DNA from: JBGRQB01 sp041725875
GTDB lineage: Bacteria > Bacteroidota > Ignavibacteria > Ignavibacteriales > Melioribacteraceae
Length of the DNA stretch: 11,794 nt
NCBI GenBank assembly: GCA_041725875.1
Contig: JBGRQB010000139.1
Location: 1-11,794, forward strand
Direction of reading: 5' to 3'
Each line of letters begins with the position of its first letter. Position 1 is the first letter of the stretch. This document shows positions 7,950 to 11,794 of this stretch, one piece after another. A program made the position numbers and the translations under genes. The notes beneath the pieces are model-generated. The model was not told the origin of the DNA. It worked only from the letters and a program-made list of their open reading frames with translations, and searched no databases.

Positions 7950-8422
7950 GTAAATTAAAGAAAAAAACAACTGTTCCCCTGTTTGTAGCTGTATTGTTAA
8001 TATGGGGCGTTATTGGTATGAGAGTTTTTGAATATTTTACTTCAAAAGATGAAGCAAAAACTGAAGTAATTAAACAAACTTTTACCGGAAAAAAGAGAGT
8101 CAGCACACAGGAAATAAAATTTATAAAGTTTGAACGGGATGTAAAAGACCCTTTCAGATTACAGAAAACATATAAACCAAACCCAAAGAGAAAAAAAGTT
8201 AAACAGACCCAGCCTAAAAAAGTTAAACCCCAATTGAATTTTGCAGTTAAAGGTGTAATTATTAATGCTAAAAGCAAGATGGTAATTATTGAAGACCTTA
8301 CTGACCGCTCAACTCATTTCTTAAAAGAGAGAGAACCCTACAAAACAATTAAAATTGTTAAAATAACCAACAAAGAGATTACCTATCTGGAAAATAAAAA
8401 GAAGATGGTGAAGAAGTTGTGA
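7946..8422 (+). CDS. gspC: PilP/GspC-like periplasmic connector protein
   Basis: Likely links the inner-membrane platform to the N0 domain of the secretin. A Lys-rich cytoplasmic start is followed by one membrane helix (about 9-26), a linker with VKDPFRL (66-72; a RDPF-like motif usual in PilP/GspC), a very basic Lys/Pro stretch (77-95), and a compact beta domain (about 97-158) of the homology-region type: FAVKGVIIN, MVIIED, then FLKEREPYKTIKIVKI. There is no PDZ domain, so it is closer to PilP or to short GspC forms. It has 158 residues. It starts with GTG in a GTGA overlap with gspM. It is the last gene of the operon; no further plus-strand gene follows. The subtype is an inference from position and weak motifs. 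Confidence 0.75.
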   Translation: MSKLKKKTTVPLFVAVLLIWGVIGMRVFEYFTSKDEAKTEVIKQTFTGKKRVSTQEIKFIKFERDVKDPFRLQKTYKPNPKRKKVKQTQPKKVKPQLNFAVKGVIINAKSKMVIIEDLTDRSTHFLKEREPYKTIKIVKITNKEITYLENKKKMVKKL

Positions 8423-8511
8423 TTAGATGATGTAGTTTTTTTCTATTAGTTTTTTGATATTATTTATTAGTAATTCTTATTGCCTCTTTCTTTAAATCCT
8501 AAACATAAAAA
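8423..8511. other. Intergenic gap between convergent operons
   Basis: An 89-nt AT-rich stretch with two T runs (near 8435-8441 and 8451-8455). No gene, tRNA or clear promoter is seen. Its content may help plus-strand transcripts end, but there is no strong hairpin of its own. Confidence 0.6.
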
Positions 8512-8536
8512 AGGCGTTAGACAAAGTCTAACGCCT
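8512..8536 (-). terminator. Rho-independent terminator between the convergent blocks
   Basis: An 11-bp perfect stem (AGGCGTTAGAC with GTCTAACGCCT) closes a 3-nt loop (AAA on the plus strand). On the minus strand the stem is followed by TTTTTATG, so it is a good intrinsic terminator for the lipoprotein and Rhs genes, starting only 7 nt after the lipoprotein stop. On the plus strand the stem is followed by CTAAAATTT, which is weak, although the A-rich flank would make it fold in both directions. It may act for the secretion operon too, only partly. The rest of 8423-8511 is T-rich and holds no gene that I can see. Confidence 0.9.
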
Positions 8537-8543
8537 CTAAAAT

Positions 8544-9539
8544 TTAATTTACTATATAAAACGGTGACTTATCTTTATCGGTTTTAGTTAGAGGTGTTAT
8601 ATGTTTTTTTTCTGTATTAAATAAAAACAAATCTGGCCCGTCTTCTAAATGTCCAAATTGATCATAATTTTTGTCATTTTGTGAATTAATAATATATTCA
8701 CTTTTACTTAATCTATGAAGTCCGTTTATTTTTACATCAGTGAAATAAGAACTGTATTTAAAAGATTTTAGACAAAAATTATTCAAATCTAACTCTACTA
8801 AATCTTTTTCACTTAAAAACATTTTATTTTCAATATTATCAGAGCCTAAAAATTTCAACAAATATTTCGTTTTATACTCATACAAAACTTCCTTATTATG
8901 CAAATTATAAATTGTCAAAGTCATCAAATTTTCATTTAAATTCGATGAAACAATTGATAAAACTCCATTTTTTTCATGAAAATAAACATTTTTTATCTTT
9001 GAAGATTTCTCAAATTCAAATAACTTATGAACCGAAGAATGATCATCCAACACATATATATTGTGGTTATCAACTAAATACTTTTGATCACCAACATACA
9101 GAAGATTTTCTATTAACAATTCACGGCTATTGTATTCTAAAGCTATCAACTTATACTCATTCTTTATAATATCATATTCAATTAAATCATATTTACTCCT
9201 AAATTTTTCATTTTTCTCGAAAAATTTAGAATCAGTAAAAGGCGATAAAAAAGAGAACTGTTTCTTTTCCTTGTCATAAATTATTGATTTAACATAAAAC
9301 TCAGGTTCGAATATCTTAAAGGATTTTTGAATATTGGGAATTATTCCAATAACAGAATTATATGGATAATTACTTTCGTAATTATCCATAGTTTTTGATT
9401 CAGTAAATATTAAGAAACTTGATTTTTCAAGATTTAACAGATCAACATTACTCATTTTGAAATTATAATCTAGCTTTTTAGTACAGCTAATATTTACTAG
9501 ACTGACTAAAATTGCATAAAAGAATATTTTATTCTTCAT
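8544..9539 (-). CDS. Putative lipoprotein, beta-propeller-like; candidate immunity protein
   Basis: Of unknown function. The N-terminus (MKNKIFFYAILVSLVNIS, then Cys19) is a signal peptide with a lipoprotein-type cleavage site just before Cys19; the residues before it (NIS) are a loose lipobox, as is common in Bacteroidota. The rest (about 312 residues) is rich in short beta strands and Tyr/Phe/Leu. Near the end, DLFLFNTEKK and ITPLTKTDKDKSP resemble a TolB- or WD-like propeller blade; this is a fold guess, not a match. Parts of the gene are extremely AT-rich, with about 20% G+C in several 60-base blocks. Its ATG overlaps the Rhs stop by 11 nt, and AGAGAGGA at 9551-9558 is a possible ribosome site 11 nt upstream. 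The overlap with the Rhs gene's 3' end is the usual place of an immunity gene, so that role is proposed. It is the last gene before the terminator. Confidence 0.72.
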   Translation of the reverse strand: MKNKIFFYAILVSLVNISCTKKLDYNFKMSNVDLLNLEKSSFLIFTESKTMDNYESNYPYNSVIGIIPNIQKSFKIFEPEFYVKSIIYDKEKKQFSFLSPFTDSKFFEKNEKFRSKYDLIEYDIIKNEYKLIALEYNSRELLIENLLYVGDQKYLVDNHNIYVLDDHSSVHKLFEFEKSSKIKNVYFHEKNGVLSIVSSNLNENLMTLTIYNLHNKEVLYEYKTKYLLKFLGSDNIENKMFLSEKDLVELDLNNFCLKSFKYSSYFTDVKINGLHRLSKSEYIINSQNDKNYDQFGHLEDGPDLFLFNTEKKHITPLTKTDKDKSPFYIVN

Positions 9540-11794
9540 TAGTATCTTGATCCTCTCTGTTTACATATCTTAACCAAGCTCTATCACCATAAAGTTTTCT
9601 GTACAATTCTGAATTTTCTTTGGCAAATGCCCAATGCAGCTTTTTTGTAACATATTGAGCAGCTTTTTTGTAACCAACTTTTTTAGCAAATTCTGGGTTT
9701 ATTGTATAGGTTGTTCCATCACCATTTCCAAATTTTGAAGGTTTTCCATTCTTGAAATCTTCTATTGAAACACTTTCTAGAATTTTAACTCCATATGCTT
9801 CTTCCTTTGCTAATGAATTAAATATACGTTGATCAATGGAATTGGCACTCCAAACATCATCCCACGATAAAGAACCACTAACCGCACCATATATATTAGA
9901 AGCATTTTCGCCTATGAAACTATATAATCCTAATTTACTACCCAACCAAGTTCCTACTTTTCCACCAAAAAATGATAATCCATAGTCTACTACTCCAGGT
10001 TGGCCAAGTGAAGGATCATCATAAGCTGTTTTTGCAATATTGCCAACTAATGATCCAATAGGCATCATACTCAAACCATTAGAAATAGTAGCATTCCAAA
10101 AACTAACCCTAGAAAAATATACTTGCTTACCATACCATTTAACTTTGAATTCACCATTAGGATCAACATAATTTAATGGGTCATTCTCAACATAATTAAA
10201 CGGACTCCATCCTGGATACTTATCCGCCAACGGATCAACAGCAAGCCAAAGACCAGTTTTGCTATTATAGTATCTTGCTCCAAAATAATCAAGTCCCGTC
10301 TCTGTGTCTCTCTCTTTTTCTGTGAACTTATACTTATCTTTTCCTACACCGGTTACACTACTTCTTAAATACTCACCATAAGGTGTGTAATCCTGTGCTG
10401 AACTTACAGTTCCATCCTCTGATATGGCTACTCTTATTGAACCTAAGTGATCTTTAAGGTAATATACTCTTTTTATTTCTTCATTACCCTGTTCATCTCT
10501 TGAGAATTCCAGCTTCCCTATCAATCCCTGACCAAAAAGATTTACTGATTTTAAGTCACCATTTTCATAAATACCAAGAGTCTGGCTGCCTGCTCCATAA
10601 AGATAATATTCTTTATTGGTAATCTCTTCACCTTCTACTATCAACTTATGGGTTCTTTGTCCGGCATCGTCATACATAAGTAACATTTCTGTACCACTTG
10701 TACTCTTCACTATTCTTCCCGGAAGATTTCTGTAATCATAATCTGTTATATCTACATTTGCTATTCCGTCTTTAGTTACATTTCCTTTATAATCGTAACT
10801 ATAAGATGAGCCGTTTATATCAAGTAGTTTATGAGAATTAGCAATATAATTGTAACTCAATGAGCCGCTAAAACCATTTTTGGTCATAAAAGCGCCATCA
10901 CCATCGTAGGAGTAACTTTCAGAATAACCTGATTCTGAATTAGCTGCTGAAGTAAGTCTGTTTACACCATCATAAGAATATGTGTATGTATGACTTGAAA
11001 CTCCGTCAATTACCCCATTATAAGTTACAGTTTGAGTTTTAACATTTCCATTGCTCAAATATCCGAGAGATTCAGAAAATTTTGAAGAAGTAACTGATTC
11101 AAGGAAACCACGTTTTTTATTTGTATAATCATAGCTATAGCTTACGGTTTGGTTAATTTCCGGCAGGTTAAGTGTAGTAACCTGATCTAAATTATTATAA
11201 CCATATACTGCATCTGTTTTTCCGTTGGATTTAGTTCTTTCCAAGCGCGCATAGCTATCATATTCATTTGTGAATGTTGCTCTGTTATTCACGTTAACAG
11301 TTTTAACCATTCCAAGATTATTATAATTGTAAGAAACTGTTTTCCATTTTGTTGCTTCCTGAATAACAAGTACTTTTGTTGCTTTACCAGTTACAGTGTT
11401 AGAGAAAGTAATTATACCTTGTCTCATATCTTTTGGATTTCCAAGTACATTAAGTTCAACAACAGTTGAATCTTCGGTTGCTGTTGTACCGGCACTATTA
11501 ATTATGGTTAACCATTCAATACTTTCTGATACGTTCCAATTTACTTCATCCACACCAATATTAAATACCATTAATGTATCTTTACCGGCATCAGATTTCA
11601 CATAAAGTGTATCATTGGCATATAGTGTTGGTGGCAATCCAGTTCTTTGGATTAATGTTAGTGTATCTTTATTTGATGTGTCGTCAGTATTAGTTGCAAT
11701 CAAATATGTTTCTCTTCTTGCAAGGTTGCTTGCAGGTGAGCTAATATATAATTCGTTTAACACAGATTCTTCGGCTGAGCCGTTAGGATTATCT
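9529..11794 (-). CDS. Rhs/YD-repeat protein with BACON domains and variable C-terminal tip (5' partial)
   Basis: Large surface or secreted polymorphic-toxin-type protein. The frame continues to the right edge (at least 10 codons beyond the GTG at 11763), so the N-terminus is missing. Numbering from that GTG: the end of one BACON-like Ig domain (about 10-40), a fuller BACON-like domain (50-136) with the telling VNWNVSESIEWLTI segment, YD repeats (about 143-430; repeated YSYD and YNYNNLG), then the Rhs core with DHLGSIR (438-444), PYGEYLR, LDYFGARYYNSKTG and DPLADKY, ending in VDPNGE (533-538). About 206 variable residues follow; they are annotated separately. The reading frame has no stop or shift within the window. 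The gene overlaps the lipoprotein gene by 11 nt. The Rhs shell is expected to enclose the tip, as known in Rhs/Tc families; secretion route unknown. Base composition is mixed, up to 50% G+C in the core. Confidence 0.94.
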   Translation of the reverse strand, partial: DNPNGSAEESVLNELYISSPASNLARRETYLIATNTDDTSNKDTLTLIQRTGLPPTLYANDTLYVKSDAGKDTLMVFNIGVDEVNWNVSESIEWLTIINSAGTTATEDSTVVELNVLGNPKDMRQGIITFSNTVTGKATKVLVIQEATKWKTVSYNYNNLGMVKTVNVNNRATFTNEYDSYARLERTKSNGKTDAVYGYNNLDQVTTLNLPEINQTVSYSYDYTNKKRGFLESVTSSKFSESLGYLSNGNVKTQTVTYNGVIDGVSSHTYTYSYDGVNRLTSAANSESGYSESYSYDGDGAFMTKNGFSGSLSYNYIANSHKLLDINGSSYSYDYKGNVTKDGIANVDITDYDYRNLPGRIVKSTSGTEMLLMYDDAGQRTHKLIVEGEEITNKEYYLYGAGSQTLGIYENGDLKSVNLFGQGLIGKLEFSRDEQGNEEIKRVYYLKDHLGSIRVAISEDGTVSSAQDYTPYGEYLRSSVTGVGKDKYKFTEKERDTETGLDYFGARYYNSKTGLWLAVDPLADKYPGWSPFNYVENDPLNYVDPNGEFKVKWYGKQVYFSRVSFWNATISNGLSMMPIGSLVGNIAKTAYDDPSLGQPGVVDYGLSFFGGKVGTWLGSKLGLYSFIGENASNIYGAVSGSLSWDDVWSANSIDQRIFNSLAKEEAYGVKILESVSIEDFKNGKPSKFGNGDGTTYTINPEFAKKVGYKKAAQYVTKKLHWAFAKENSELYRKLYGDRAWLRYVNREDQDTNEE
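9532..10149 (-). other. Variable C-terminal tip of the Rhs protein (candidate toxin domain)
   Basis: The 206 residues after the DPNGE end of the Rhs core. The first part (about 558-635) is Gly-rich and hydrophobic, with LVGNIAKTAYDD and FFGGKVGTWLGSKLG, and resembles the spacer or pre-toxin region common in Rhs proteins. The last 105 residues (about 640-744) are charged and soluble, with a NGDGTTYTI strand and helical LHWAFAKEN and YRKLYGD segments; His710 is the only histidine there. I recognise no nuclease, deaminase, ADP-ribosyltransferase or peptidase motif. This position is where Rhs toxins lie in other families, so toxicity is an inference from layout. Confidence 0.6.

Noticed and set aside
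11..8422. Type IVa twitching pilus operon
   Set aside because: No PilT, no PilA-type major pilin and a fused GspL-like protein; a T2SS-like machine fits better, though the boundary is not sharp.
8912..9169. Plus-strand 85-residue open frame opposite the lipoprotein
   Set aside because: Low-complexity AT-rich antisense frame; the minus-strand gene has a signal peptide, start overlap and terminator.
9529..9842. Zinc peptidase or HNH nuclease toxin at the Rhs tip
   Set aside because: Only one histidine in the last 100 residues and no HExxH or HNH pattern.
10150..11350. Tandem DNA repeats in the Rhs gene
   Set aside because: The repetition is at protein level (YD repeats) and too diverged in the DNA to be a repeat array or CRISPR.

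Overview
The window holds two blocks that converge on one hairpin near 8512-8536. The left block (plus strand, 11-8422) is a tightly packed operon for an inner-membrane and outer-membrane machine of the type II secretion / type IV pilus superfamily. In order it encodes a minor pseudopilin (GspI/PilV-like), the platform protein GspF/PilC, a major-type pseudopilin GspG, the prepilin peptidase GspO/PilD, the assembly ATPase GspE/PilB, the secretin GspD/PilQ, a PilM-PilN fusion equal to GspL, a PilO/GspM protein and a PilP/GspC protein. Every junction overlaps by 4-32 nt, or is 3 nt apart in one case, so the block is most likely one translationally coupled transcript. Four of the nine genes start, or probably start, with GTG or TTG. 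No PilT-type retraction ATPase is seen, and GspL is a single fused protein, so a T2SS-like secretion machine is more likely than a twitching pilus. More pseudopilin genes probably lie left of the window, because the first gene's frame is open to the edge.

The right block (minus strand, 11794-8544) is a large Rhs/YD-repeat protein, cut at its N-terminus by the window edge, followed by a lipoprotein gene that overlaps it by 11 nt. The Rhs protein carries BACON-type Ig-like repeats, then YD repeats, then a canonical Rhs core ending in DPNGE, then a variable tip of about 206 residues that I do not recognise. The lipoprotein sits exactly where an immunity gene would be expected. It has beta-propeller-like features and parts of its coding sequence are very AT-rich. 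Together they look like a polymorphic toxin with its immunity protein. That function is inferred from layout, not from a recognised toxin domain.

Organism: AT-rich DNA, a diderm secretion system with a secretin, BACON domains and a lipoprotein suggest the Bacteroidota/Ignavibacteriota (FCB) side of the tree. A low-GC Ignavibacteria-like genome is a reasonable guess, but nothing in the window fixes the taxon. No tRNA, rRNA, CRISPR array, transposase or integrase was seen. The only sizeable intergenic stretch is the 121-nt region between the convergent blocks, which holds the terminator hairpin.
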